Positions 13,695 to 21,388 of a stretch of 21,388 nt of DNA are shown here, in pieces. The DNA lies in the NCBI GenBank assembly GCA_021800315.1, contig JAJYZD010000028.1, positions 1 to 21,388 on the forward strand, written 5' to 3'. The position numbers and the translations under genes were made by a program. Within the stretch, counting starts at the first letter, position 1. Every line of letters begins with the position of its first letter. The notes under the pieces were generated by a model. That model did not search any database and had not been told where the DNA came from. It was given only the letters and a program-made list of their open reading frames with translations. Origin of the DNA: Bacillota bacterium (GTDB lineage: Bacteria; Bacillota; Desulfotomaculia; Desulfotomaculales; JAJYZD01).

Positions 13695-13868
13695 CGGTTC
13701 CGCGCCCGGGTCGAACACACCCAGGCATCTCTCCTGGCCAACGTTGGAAAGGTTTTTTACGCACGGCGCACCGCTCGCTGACACCCCCGCTCGCTTTTAA
13801 CGCCGTACCACAGGGCATGGGACTGGAGAAGTATCCCAAGTGTGATGACCTTCCCAACGTAGCGTGGT

Positions 13869-15359
13869 TCAACCCAACGTACTCTTGAGCACCTGCTTTT
13901 GCACTTTACCCATGGCGTTTTTCGGCAGTTCGGCAACGAAGAAGACTTCCTTCGGACACTTGTAACCCACCAGGTGCTCCTTGCAATGGCCCACCAGCTC
14001 CGCGGCCGTCACCTCCCCCTTTCCCTTTTCCAGCACCACGGCGGCCGCGACCCTTTCGCCCAAATCCTCGTCGTCCAGGGCGAAGACGGCCGATTCGCGC
14101 ACGGCCGGGTGGTTGTCCAGGACGTTTTCCACTTCCTTGGGATACACGTTGAAGCCGCCGGATATGACCAGTTCCCTGGCCCTGCCCACCAGGTAGAGCC
14201 GTCCCCCGTCACGGGGATCCCGGTAGCCCAGGTCCCCCGTCTTCAACCAGGGCCCGGCCTTGGCCGTTTCCGCGGGCCGGTGCCAGTAGCACTGGAATAC
14301 ATTGTCACCTTTCACCCAGACTTCCCCGATTTCCCCCGCCGCCACCTCCTCTCCGGAATCGGCGACCACCCGGATCGCGACCCCCGGAAGAGGATAACCG
14401 ACGCTCTTGGGGATCCGCCGGTCCGGATCGTAGGGATTGGAAGCGATCATCTGGGCCTCGGTCATGCCGTAGCGTTCCAGGATGCGAAAGCCGGTCAGAT
14501 CCTGGAACTTTTGGAACAGACCTTCCCCCAGCGGCGCCGAACCGGAGACGAACACCCGCATCGAGCCCGTATCCGGCCTCCGGCCGTCCAAATCGGCGAC
14601 CAGGCGCTGATAGATGGTCGGCACGCCCATGAACATGGTGCACGTGCCTTCAGCGATGGTCCGCCAGACCCTGGCCGCCTCGAACTTTTCCAGCATGACG
14701 ACGGTGGCGCCCTTGCAGAGGCTCCCATGCAGGGCCACGCAGAGCCCGTGGACATGAAAAAGCGGCAGCACGTGCAGCAGCACGTCCCGGTCCGTCCAGT
14801 GCCAGACCTCGTGCAGGGCGGCCGTGTTGGACAAGAGATTTTGATGAGTGATCACGGCCCCCTTCGGTTGGCCGGTGGTACCCGAGGTGTAGCAGATCAT
14901 GGCGGCGTCATCCGCCCGGGTCGGATACCCGGGGCCCGGTTCCTCCAAGGCCGCCTCCCCCAGCGGACCGGTGTAGTGTTCCGGATCGTCGGTCAACACC
15001 GTCGGGATCTTACCCGCCTCCGGGCCCCGCTTCGTTCCGGCCCGGTCCGTAAACAGGAGGGATGCGCCCGAATCACTCAGGAAGTAGCCGGTCTCCGCCG
15101 CGGTATAGCCCGGATTAAGAGGCAGGGTTACGGCTCCCAGGGCCAAAACGGCCAGGTGCAGATGGATGAATTCCAGGCCCTTGGGTAGTTGAATGGCCAC
15201 CCGGTCCCCCTTTTTCACCCCCAGCCGCGAAAGCCACCCGGCATGCTGCCCGACCGACCGGGCAAGCTCCCCGTAGGAATGGCTCCGGCCCTCAAAAACG
15301 ATCGCCGTCTTGGCTAAGTTCAGGCGCGCCTTTTCCAATATGGTTTCCGTCAGGTTCAA
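13869..15359 (-). CDS. Acyl-CoA synthetase, malonyl-CoA synthetase (MatB)-like
   Basis: This 496-aa AMP-forming ligase activates a carboxylic acid to its acyl-AMP and then its CoA thioester. The start is TTG 15359 with only a weak GGCGG before it. Adenylate-forming motifs are in order: ICYTSGTTGQPKGAVITH (P-loop), LPLFHVHGLCVALH, FVSGSAPL, ERYGMTEAQMIASNPYDPDR (A5), TGDLGYRD (A7), GRARELVISGGFNVYPKEVE (A8) and the catalytic lysine in NAMGKVQK (A10). The long ERYGMTE...SNPYDPDRR block and GFNVYPKE match malonate/methylmalonate-CoA ligases of the MatB type, but substrate specificity is not proven by sequence. The gene stands alone between a broken hydrolase and the terminator of the adenine-deaminase operon. 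The frame is intact. Confidence 0.85.
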   Translation of the reverse strand: MNLTETILEKARLNLAKTAIVFEGRSHSYGELARSVGQHAGWLSRLGVKKGDRVAIQLPKGLEFIHLHLAVLALGAVTLPLNPGYTAAETGYFLSDSGASLLFTDRAGTKRGPEAGKIPTVLTDDPEHYTGPLGEAALEEPGPGYPTRADDAAMICYTSGTTGQPKGAVITHQNLLSNTAALHEVWHWTDRDVLLHVLPLFHVHGLCVALHGSLCKGATVVMLEKFEAARVWRTIAEGTCTMFMGVPTIYQRLVADLDGRRPDTGSMRVFVSGSAPLGEGLFQKFQDLTGFRILERYGMTEAQMIASNPYDPDRRIPKSVGYPLPGVAIRVVADSGEEVAAGEIGEVWVKGDNVFQCYWHRPAETAKAGPWLKTGDLGYRDPRDGGRLYLVGRARELVISGGFNVYPKEVENVLDNHPAVRESAVFALDDEDLGERVAAAVVLEKGKGEVTAAELVGHCKEHLVGYKCPKEVFFVAELPKNAMGKVQKQVLKSTLG

Positions 15360-15439
15360 AACCGCCGGCCCGGCTTACTGCGATTAGCCAAAACACCGGG
15401 CCTCGCCACCTCCTTGTTCCTTGTCAATCCCGCCCCCGA

Positions 15440-15471
15440 AAGACAAAAGAAGCCCCTTCCCGCAGGCTTCT
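15440..15471 (-). terminator. Intrinsic terminator of the adenine-deaminase operon
   Basis: On the minus strand AGAAGCC (15465-15471) pairs with GGCTTCT (15448-15454) around a 10-base loop, and TTTGTCTTTC follows. It lies about 40 bases after the small ORF at 15509-15697 and about 80 bases before the acyl-CoA synthetase start, separating the two units. Confidence 0.6.
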
Positions 15472-15508
15472 CTCAATCGCTCTTTCCCAGCCCGAATGTC
15501 TTGGAAAC

Positions 15509-15697
15509 TCAGCGGTGGTGCAAGTGCATGACCCCCAGCCCCGCCCGCCAGTGGTTGGTGACCACATGGAGGGCCGACCGGCCGGAAATGGCTACGGCCA
15601 GCCATTCGTCCCTCGCGGCGATACCGATCTTGAGGGCCAGGCTGTTCCGTTCCACCTCCAGGCAATTGTATGCCATCATACCCCGCCACTCAACCAC
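15509..15697 (-). CDS. Small hypothetical protein downstream of adenine deaminase
   Basis: A frame of 62 codons (GTG 15697), or 56 from ATG 15679, begins seven bases after the adeC stop and ends just before the operon terminator. Third codon positions are strongly G/C, as in the neighbouring genes. The sequence (NSLALKIGIAARDEWLAVAI...HVVTNHWRAG) has no stop-rich or shadow-like look. It contains three histidines near the C-terminus (VMHLHHR) and no signal peptide. I do not recognise a family. Confidence 0.4.
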   Translation of the reverse strand: MVEWRGMMAYNCLEVERNSLALKIGIAARDEWLAVAISGRSALHVVTNHWRAGLGVMHLHHR

Positions 15698-15703
15698 CGC
15701 CGC

Positions 15704-17431
15704 TCAAACGGTTCTTTTCGGCCCTCCGCCGGCCGTCAAACCGGCCAGGCGGTTACCCTCCACGTCCACCAGACCAAGGTCGGTGAGCTTTAAGCGGGGA
15801 ATGACCGGCAGGGCCAGGAAGCTGAGCGTCATGAACGGATCCCCGCCGGGGGGCACCCCCAGACCGGCCGCCGCCTTCCGGAGTTCCTTTAATTTCGCGG
15901 CCACGGCCGGCACGTCCTCCATGCTCATCAGCCCGGCCAGGGGCAGGGGCAACAGGCCGAGCACCTCTTCCCCGCCGACGACGGCCAGGCCGCCGCCGCA
16001 AGCCGCAAGGGTCCGGACAGCCAGGTCCATATCCCGGTCATCCACCCCGGCCACCACGAGGTTGTGGGCGTCGTGGGCCACGGTGGAGGCCAGGGCGCCT
16101 CGTTTCAGCCCCAGACCCTCGACAAAACCGACCCCCACCCGTCCCGTATCGTGGTGCCGCTCGCACACCGCCAGCTTGACGATATTCCGCCCGGGGTCGG
16201 CCAGAAGAGAGCCCTCCGCGTCAACCGGCAGGTCGCGCGTAAGCCAGTCGGTCCACAACTGCCCCTTTTGCACGCCGATTACGTTGACCGGCCCCCGGGC
16301 GCGGACCCGCAGCTTGTCCAGGCTCCACGCCCCCAGGCCCACCGTGCCGGTGGGAACCCGGCCGGCGTATGGATCAACCCGGGCCAATTCCCCGCCCCGG
16401 CTGACCAGCCGTCCCCGGTGGTATACTTCCTCGATCACAAACCTGTTCAGGTCGGATACCAGGAGGAAGTCGGCCTGCCAGCCCGGGGCCACCGCCCCCA
16501 AACCGGTCAAACCGTAGGTCTCGGCCGGGTTGAGCGTGGCCATCTGGATCACCCTGACGGGAGGCTGTCCCGCGGCCAGGGCCAGCCGGACCAGGTGGTC
16601 TATGCTACCCTGGTCGAGGAGGTCGTCGGCATGACGGTCGTCGGTGGCCAAAAGGCAGCGGCGGGCGTTGAACTCGTTGACCGCCGGCAGGAGATCCAAA
16701 AGGTTCTTCGCCGCGCCACCCTCCCGCAACAGGACTTTGATCCCGCGGGCCAGGCGCTCGGCCGCCTCGGCGGCCGAAACGCATTCGTGATCGGTTCCTA
16801 TACCGGCTAGACAGTAAGCGTTCAGGTCCATGGGCGACATGCCGGGGGCGTGACCATCCCGCACTTGGAGGGGCAGGTCCAGCTTGGCCGCCATCTCCGG
16901 ATCCCCGGCCAGGACGGCGGGGAAATTCATCACCTCGCCCAGCGCCACCACCCGGGGATGACCGGCAAACGGTGCCAGTTCAAGCGCCGAAAGGCGCGCC
17001 CCGGCGGTTTCCCAAGGGCTGGAGGGTACGCAGGAAGGCAGGGCCACGAAACAGTTGGCCGGGACTTCCGCGGTTGCCTGCAGGACATAGGAAAGGCCTT
17101 CCGTACCGAGGACGTTGGCTATCTCGTGTGGATCGACCACGGCCGAGGTCACGCCGTGGGCCAGGAGCACGGACCAGAAGGCGGCGGGAGCGACCAGGGA
17201 ACTCTCCATATGGACGTGGGCGTCGATCAAGCCGGGGACGATGTACGCGCCATCCAGCTCCATGGTCGCGGCGCCTTCAAACCGGCCGATGCCGGCGAAA
17301 CGCCCGCCAGCGATGCCGACGTCGACCCCGGACTGAATCTCCCCGGACAGGACGTTGACCAGCCGGCCGCCCCGGAGCACCAGGTCCACCGGAGCCAGAC
17401 CCCGGGCCAGATTCCCATCCTCGTAAGACAT
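15704..17431 (-). CDS. adeC: Adenine deaminase
   Basis: This 575-aa amidohydrolase converts adenine to hypoxanthine and ammonia in purine salvage and catabolism. ATG 17431 follows AAGGAGAG by nine bases. Visible family features include GAYIVPGLIDAHVHMESS (metal-binding HxH), VVDPHEIANVLG, ALGEVMNFPAVLAGDPEM, GHAPGMS, GTDHECVSAAEA, LATDDRHADDLL, and the C-terminal AHDAHNLVVAGVDDRDM block. Length and order match bacterial AdeC. It lies 27 bases after yqeB in the same direction. That suggests purine catabolism feeding a selenium-dependent purine/xanthine hydroxylase, not itself seen here. The ammonia released links it functionally, though not necessarily in regulation, to the nitrogen theme of the window. 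Confidence 0.93.
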   Translation of the reverse strand: MSYEDGNLARGLAPVDLVLRGGRLVNVLSGEIQSGVDVGIAGGRFAGIGRFEGAATMELDGAYIVPGLIDAHVHMESSLVAPAAFWSVLLAHGVTSAVVDPHEIANVLGTEGLSYVLQATAEVPANCFVALPSCVPSSPWETAGARLSALELAPFAGHPRVVALGEVMNFPAVLAGDPEMAAKLDLPLQVRDGHAPGMSPMDLNAYCLAGIGTDHECVSAAEAAERLARGIKVLLREGGAAKNLLDLLPAVNEFNARRCLLATDDRHADDLLDQGSIDHLVRLALAAGQPPVRVIQMATLNPAETYGLTGLGAVAPGWQADFLLVSDLNRFVIEEVYHRGRLVSRGGELARVDPYAGRVPTGTVGLGAWSLDKLRVRARGPVNVIGVQKGQLWTDWLTRDLPVDAEGSLLADPGRNIVKLAVCERHHDTGRVGVGFVEGLGLKRGALASTVAHDAHNLVVAGVDDRDMDLAVRTLAACGGGLAVVGGEEVLGLLPLPLAGLMSMEDVPAVAAKLKELRKAAAGLGVPPGGDPFMTLSFLALPVIPRLKLTDLGLVDVEGNRLAGLTAGGGPKRTV

Positions 17432-17458
17432 GGCCGTAACTCTCCTTCGCGGCCGGCC

Positions 17459-18265
17459 TCAATGCCGTCCCGCCAGAAAATACAGGAGGACCTCCAGGGC
17501 CCCGCCGCCCACGGCGCGGGCCTTGTCGCCGATGGTGAAGCAGTACTCCCGCCGGCCCCGCGGGTCCACGTCCCCGATCTTCAGGCCCGGGGTGACCGTA
17601 AGCCCGCCGTGCAGGAGGCCGCGGACCACGCCGCCGATCGCCGCCGCCACCGGCACGGCACCGACGTGGCCGACCACCTGGCCGGCCGCCACCGCGTCGC
17701 CGATCGCCGCAACCGGCGTAAATACCCCACCTGCGGGAGCCCGCAGGACCCGCTCGTGCGTATAGCCGCGTACCGCTTCCGGCTCACCGGTGTCGGGGGC
17801 AGCCATACCGGAAAGGATGACGCGGCCCAGATCGTGGCCCCGCTGGGTCTCCACCACCGCGTGCGCATCCCGCCCGGCCGTGTACCCCGGCCCCAGGGCG
17901 ATCACCCAGCCAGCGTCGGAAAGTGCCACCCCCGTGTTGCGCTTGGCCAGGGTGGCTTCGATCAGCACCAGGGGCGAAAGAAGCCGTAAAACGTCACCGC
18001 CCGGGTCGACGATCACCGGGACCAGGCCCCGGTTCAACATCGCCCGCGCCTCGTCCACACCGGCCGCCAGGGCGGCGGTCACCCCTTCCACCTCGATCCG
18101 GCCCTCGTAGACCGCCTCGGAAAAGGAGACTTTGCGGCGGACCGTCAGCGGCTGGGCCAGTTCGGTCAGCACCGGGCGGAACCCCGCCCGGTGCAGGCGG
18201 TGGGCCACGCCGGTGGCCAGATCCCCCGCCCCCTTGATCAGAATAGGGGCCTCGAAATCAATCAT
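17459..18265 (-). CDS. yqeB: YqeB, selenium-dependent molybdenum hydroxylase maturation protein
   Basis: This 268-aa protein belongs to the EF2563/YqeB family found beside selenium-dependent molybdenum hydroxylases, where it is thought to help mature the selenium-containing cofactor. Its biochemical role is not established. ILIKGAGDLATGVAHRLHRAG at the N-terminus is a Rossmann-like glycine motif, followed by P-x-x-VRRKVSFSEAVYEG, typical of the family. Further marks are PVIVDPGGD, IALGPGYTAGRDAHAVVET, and the barrel-like C-terminal part with APAGGVFTPVAAIGDAVAAG. ATG 18265 directly abuts the TAA of the upstream gene, so translation is probably coupled. Confidence 0.88.
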   Translation of the reverse strand: MIDFEAPILIKGAGDLATGVAHRLHRAGFRPVLTELAQPLTVRRKVSFSEAVYEGRIEVEGVTAALAAGVDEARAMLNRGLVPVIVDPGGDVLRLLSPLVLIEATLAKRNTGVALSDAGWVIALGPGYTAGRDAHAVVETQRGHDLGRVILSGMAAPDTGEPEAVRGYTHERVLRAPAGGVFTPVAAIGDAVAAGQVVGHVGAVPVAAAIGGVVRGLLHGGLTVTPGLKIGDVDPRGRREYCFTIGDKARAVGGGALEVLLYFLAGRH

Positions 18266-19255
18266 TTACTCGCCTCCGTTCGGGATTGGAAAAGCGTCGC
18301 TGGCGCGAAACAGGCCCCCGTGCCCCATCAGGTTGATGTCGCGGCGGGTCAGCCGTTCCCCGGTCAGAAGACGGGGCAGGACCAGGTCCAGCACGGTGGT
18401 CCGGAAGTAGATGGCCGAGGCCGGCACCCCCAGCACCGGAATATCGCCGCGGTAGGCCAGGAGGAACATCGCCCCCGGCAGCACCGGCGCCCCGTATTTC
18501 TCGATCACCGCCCCGCTCTGCCTGATCGCCTGCGGGGTCACGTCGTCCGCGTCCACCGACATGCCGCCGCTGACCAGGATCAGCCCGGCGACCTCCGCGG
18601 TCTCGCGGATGGCGGCGGCGATCAGCGCGGCGTCGTCGCCGGCAAAGGAGGTTTTGACCAGGCGCGACCCGAAATAGGCCGCCTTGTCCGCCATCACCGG
18701 CTCGAAACGGTCCTGGACCCGTCCGTGGTAAATCTCGCTGCCCGTCACCACCAGGCCGATTTCCGTAGGCCGGTAGGGACGCACGCTCACCACGCCGCCC
18801 CCCGCCACCCGCTCCGCGTCCGCCAGGAGATCCTCCCGGACCGCCAGCGGAACGACCTTGGTACCGGCCACCGCTTCGCCCTCCTGCACCGGGGTGTTGT
18901 GCGGATACGTGGCCAGGATCACGTCCGGCAAGTCGTTGACCGCCTCCAACGCCGCCACGTCCACCTTCAAGACACCGTTCCAGGCGGCCGTCAGGTTGAC
19001 CCGGCTCTCCCGGGGCGGCGCACAGGTGATACCTTCGCCGGCCACCGCCCGCCCCAGCCTTATCCCCGCCTCATCCTCGTGTACCTCGTCCGCCGCCAAA
19101 TCCAGGACGTTAATATGCTCCTTGCCCATGTCCCGCAGGAGCGGCACGTCCTCCGGCCGGATGACGTGCCCTTTTCTGAAGGCCGGGCCCTTGAACTCGC
19201 CGGGCACGATCCTGGTCAGGTCATGGCCGAGGACCATTCCCACGGCGTCCCCCAC
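18266..19255 (-). CDS. MoeA/MogA-like molybdopterin-binding protein
   Basis: This protein of about 330 aa carries a MoCF-biosynthesis domain. The N-terminal part (GMVLGHDLTRIVPGEFKGPAFRKG...HVIRPEDVPLL) is a MoeA-like segment. The C-terminal part has the molybdopterin-binding core TGSEIYHGRVQDRF and LILVSGGMSVDADDVTPQAI, then PVLPGAMFLLAYRGDIPVLGVPASAIY. Such proteins accompany yqeB in selenium-dependent Mo-hydroxylase clusters. GTG 19255 is the only conventional start near the homology boundary. However, family members usually begin about eight residues earlier, and a GGGGAG motif lies six bases before an in-frame ATC upstream (near 19279). The real start may therefore be non-standard, or one base may be wrong. 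Confidence 0.82.
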   Translation of the reverse strand: MGDAVGMVLGHDLTRIVPGEFKGPAFRKGHVIRPEDVPLLRDMGKEHINVLDLAADEVHEDEAGIRLGRAVAGEGITCAPPRESRVNLTAAWNGVLKVDVAALEAVNDLPDVILATYPHNTPVQEGEAVAGTKVVPLAVREDLLADAERVAGGGVVSVRPYRPTEIGLVVTGSEIYHGRVQDRFEPVMADKAAYFGSRLVKTSFAGDDAALIAAAIRETAEVAGLILVSGGMSVDADDVTPQAIRQSGAVIEKYGAPVLPGAMFLLAYRGDIPVLGVPASAIYFRTTVLDLVLPRLLTGERLTRRDINLMGHGGLFRASDAFPIPNGGE

Positions 19256-19320
19256 GGCTACCCTACGCGTATTGATCGTTAACTCCCCACCTTGCCGCGG
19301 CCCGCCAATCCGGGCCGGGG

Positions 19321-19653
19321 TTACCAGAATTCCCCGCTCCGCAGGTTGAGCAAAATCTCTTCTTTGTGCCGGTGGCCCTTTTCCATGGCCGCCATCTGCT
19401 CCAGCCAGCGCCGGATGTATCCCGGCGGATACCGGGCGGCCATCCCTTCGTACGGTTCCCGGTCGGCCGTCTCCCGCCGCTCGGCCGGCGCCTTCCCGTC
19501 GCCCAGGATCATCCCGAGGATGCGCCGGTGCTCCTCTTCGTCAGCGGCCAAAGCATGCAGCACCCGGCGGGTGTTGAAGAAGGGCGCCTTTTCCGCCAAG
19601 GCCGTGGAGAAACGAAAGCTCTCTTCCCCGGACCTGACGGCGTAGGCGAACAC
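19321..19653 (-). CDS. Ferritin-like (rubrerythrin-type) protein
   Basis: The 110-aa helical protein has SGEESFRF in helix A and a DEEEHRR motif in helix B, the Glu...ExxH pattern of diiron rubrerythrin/ferritin-like domains. A later EKGHRHKEEIL helix follows. It is shorter than the usual 140-170 aa, and the loop between (PAERRETADREPYEGM) replaces part of helix C. Homology seems to begin a few residues before the GTG at 19653 (QFGKAGD). No in-frame start with a ribosome-binding site lies there before a TAA, so the N-terminus may be frameshifted. A role in oxygen or peroxide defence or iron handling is inferred from the family. The 19654-19880 gap upstream shows no gene or clear promoter. Confidence 0.65.
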   Translation of the reverse strand: MFAYAVRSGEESFRFSTALAEKAPFFNTRRVLHALAADEEEHRRILGMILGDGKAPAERRETADREPYEGMAARYPPGYIRRWLEQMAAMEKGHRHKEEILLNLRSGEFW

Positions 19654-19880
19654 GTCCCCGGCTTTACCGAACTGCGCGCGCCATCCCCCTTATATTCCCA
19701 CTTCCGGCGGACGGCGAAAGGCCTTGCCCGCCGACGGGTACCAGCCCCGGGGAAGGACATGGCACAGCCTCACATATGTATTTTCGGCAAGGGATGGGAA
19801 TGTCCTGCCCGCAATGACGGCCCCCAGGACAGGGTGAAGCGGCGTAGCCGTTGGACGGGCGCAGAGCATCCCGGACCGCC

Positions 19881-20977
19881 TCAATCCGGCGGAAAAAACT
19901 TATCGTAGAGGGGAGGCCTGCCCCCCGCGGCCAAAGCGGCGTGCTCCACGAACTCGAACACGTTGAGCCGGGAGTGGTAGACCGCCCGGTTGACCGGCGT
20001 CGAATTGAGCACGCCCAACAGCCGGTCGTAACCCGCGTTGTCCATCTGGTTCAGGGTCAACCTGGCCAGGTAGCTTTGATAGACCATTCTCACCAGGAAA
20101 CGGATTTTCTCTTCGTACGACGACCCTTCGTAGATGGACCGGGCCGCCAAAACACCGCTGATTATGGCGAAGTAGACGCCGAAGCCGAGCAGGTAGTCCA
20201 GCAGTCCCGCGGCGTTACCGGTAAAAATGAGGTTTTCGAACTGGCGGGGGTAAGCTATGCCGGAGTTGTGCTCGATGAGGAAACTCCCGGTTTCCCGCCA
20301 GGGAATCTTCTCCGTAGCCAGGAACAGCCGCCACCTGGCTTCCACCTCCGCCTCCCGCACGTCGGAGACGATCAGGACCAGGGACGCCCTATGAGTGTCG
20401 AAGGCGCCCAGGTAGGCGAACCCGTTGTTGGCGTAAGCCTTGTTGAACCAGACCAAAAGCGTGGTGGGATCGAACCGCCCTTCCATCACCGCTCCCCTGG
20501 CCCAGGCCCGGAAAACGTCGGACCAACGGCCCCTCGCCATGGCCCAAAAGGGACTGCCGGTGGCCACCACGACCCGGTCGTATTGCCCGGCCAGTTCCCG
20601 GCTGTCCACCCCGGTATGGAACCGGACCCTGGCCGCGGCGAGTTGGCCGTACAGCTCGCTTTCCAGGGAACCGGACGCGGCCCCGCGTTCGAAGGAGTAC
20701 CCCAGCGGGCCCCGCACCGCGGCAACGTTGCCCGGGCTCATCATGACTATTTTGTCGATTACGTTCATGGGCGTGATCCGGATCCCGTATTCCCTGGCCA
20801 GGTGGGTCACGGGGTCACGGGCGGGACGGTGAACGACCTCCAGGAGGGACCCGTGAAACGATACCCGCGCGCCCGAACGGGCGGATTGCCGAAGACGTCG
20901 GGCACGATGCCGTACTTCTCCAGGGTGAGGGCGCAGGCCAGGCCCGATACGCCGGCCCCGACCACGGCCACTTTCAA
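19881..20977 (-). pseudogene. Frameshifted FAD-dependent oxidoreductase (geranylgeranyl-reductase-like)
   Basis: The N-terminus is read from TTG 20977 or GTG 20971 (the latter seven bases after GGGAG). It begins VAVVGAGVSGLACALTLE, the FAD-binding GxGxxG Rossmann motif, and continues to about 20880. From there the homologous sequence runs on in another frame (RVSFHGSLLEVVHRPARD...) to the stop at 19881. One frameshift near 20870-20885 separates the two. Downstream parts include VVVATGSPFW, a substrate-domain region, and FTGNAAGLLDYLLGFGVYFAIISG. That last segment resembles the second FAD contact (GDAAG...G-G-x-x-A--SG) of geranylgeranyl reductase-type flavoproteins. The continuous frame starting at 21023 has a non-homologous N-terminus. 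Either a recent pseudogene or a single sequencing indel. A promoter lies about 200 bases upstream. Confidence 0.75.
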
Positions 20978-21174
20978 GCTCCCACCCCGCTTTCTTTACC
21001 GGGTTACCAGGCGAAGACGGCAATTCCGTTTCCCGATGAGGTATTTTGCCCGCCGGGACCGCGTAGTTACTCCCGCATTGCGAAAAGGAAACCGACGGCG
21101 CCGGCTCCCCTTTTCGTTCGTAGGCGGAGGTTTAAACTGCTTACCAAACACACGTGCAAATGAACGTAATTAGC

Positions 21175-21203
21175 TGTATATGGTATGGTTCTGCGATTGG
21201 CAA
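21175..21203 (-). promoter_or_regulatory. Leftward promoter for the FAD oxidoreductase gene
   Basis: The minus strand reads TTGCCA (21198-21203), 17 bases, then TATACA (21175-21180): five-of-six and four-of-six matches at ideal spacing. It is the most plausible promoter upstream of the 20977 start. The bases between (20978-21174) contain no other convincing signal. Confidence 0.45.
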
Positions 21204-21265
21204 GCGCTTTTTCAAAGGTACTGGTTCGCCTGGAGTTGGTTGGTGGGGGTTGCCTCTTTCGGGAT

Positions 21266-21287
21266 ACCAAAAAAACTCTTTTTTGGT
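21266..21287. other. A/T-rich hairpin between divergent promoters
   Basis: ACCAAAAAA and TTTTTTGGT pair around a four-base loop. With its own A and T runs it could terminate transcription in either direction. It separates the leftward promoter at 21175-21203 from the rightward one that directly follows. Confidence 0.35.
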
Positions 21288-21288
21288 C

Positions 21289-21318
21289 TTGACAGGTCGG
21301 CCGCATATGGTGTAGGAT
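21289..21318 (+). promoter_or_regulatory. Rightward promoter leaving the window
   Basis: TTGACA (21289-21294), an 18-base spacer and TAGGAT (21313-21318) resemble a sigma-A promoter. No start codon with a ribosome-binding site is seen before the right edge, so the gene it serves lies outside. 21319-21388 holds only A/T-rich leader-like sequence. Confidence 0.4.
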
Positions 21319-21388
21319 TTGTTGCAGAGCATTGATCCTGTTCCCTATGTTCTCTGTAAAAGTCCATAAACAACCATAGTGAGCGGTG

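Noticed and set aside
19690..19884. 64-codon minus-strand ORF between the FAD gene and the ferritin-like gene
   Set aside because: No ribosome-binding site, no recognisable pattern, and the frame does not connect with the ferritin-like homology.
1..21388. CRISPR array, rRNA operon or intact insertion sequence
   Set aside because: No regularly spaced short repeats, no rRNA-like conserved segments and no transposase motif were seen on either strand.

Overview
The window is high-GC (roughly 60% by eye) bacterial DNA, densely coding and mostly on the minus strand. A Gram-positive anaerobe of the Clostridia/Peptococcaceae kind (Desulfotomaculum-, Moorella- or Ammonifex-like) fits best. The reasons are the group-specific nif order with nifI1-nifI2 between nifH and nifD, consensus sigma-A type promoters rather than sigma-54 sites, an S-layer (SLH) protein, and a yqeB/molybdopterin cluster of the selenium-dependent molybdenum hydroxylase type. 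The assignment is inferred from gene content only.

Layout: 1-110 holds a leftward promoter and perhaps the first codons of a gene leaving the window. 110-772 has no clear gene, but contains a tRNA-3'-end-like structured element. 773-1786 encodes an exported protein made of five 60-residue repeats, followed by a hairpin. 1877-2800 is a frameshifted SLH/Ig-like surface protein. 2960-3859 encodes a SAICAR synthetase of the PAICS-like type. 4064-4548 is an internally deleted MFS transporter. 4469-12451 (minus) is the nif operon: nifH, nifI1, nifI2, nifD, nifK, a nifE-nifX fusion, nifB and a 3'-truncated nifV. A perfect TTGACA-17-TATAAT promoter and a leader of about 315 nt with a very strong internal intrinsic terminator precede it. 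12936-13361 is mscL with two odd changes. 13434-13700 is a broken hydrolase gene followed by an array of three GC hairpins. 13869-15359 (minus) is a malonyl-CoA-synthetase-like acyl-CoA ligase. 15509-19653 (minus) runs from a ferritin-like protein through a MoCF/MoeA-like protein, yqeB and adenine deaminase to a small ORF and a terminator. 19881-20977 (minus) is a frameshifted FAD oxidoreductase with its own promoter, and 21289-21318 is a rightward promoter leaving the window.

How the genes work together: NifH and NifDK form Mo-nitrogenase. NifI1/NifI2 are PII-like proteins for post-translational ammonium switch-off. NifB, the NifE-NifX fusion and NifV belong to FeMo-cofactor synthesis. No nifN is present where it would be expected, and nifV has lost its C-terminal part at a deletion junction shared with the MFS remnant. 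The downstream purine/molybdenum block (adenine deaminase, YqeB, MoCF protein) points to purine salvage or fermentation coupled to a selenium-dependent molybdenum hydroxylase encoded elsewhere.

Four genes (SLH, MFS, hydrolase, FAD oxidoreductase) are broken by frameshifts or deletions, while all the nif genes except nifV are intact. Either this locus is decaying at its edges or the assembly carries local errors.
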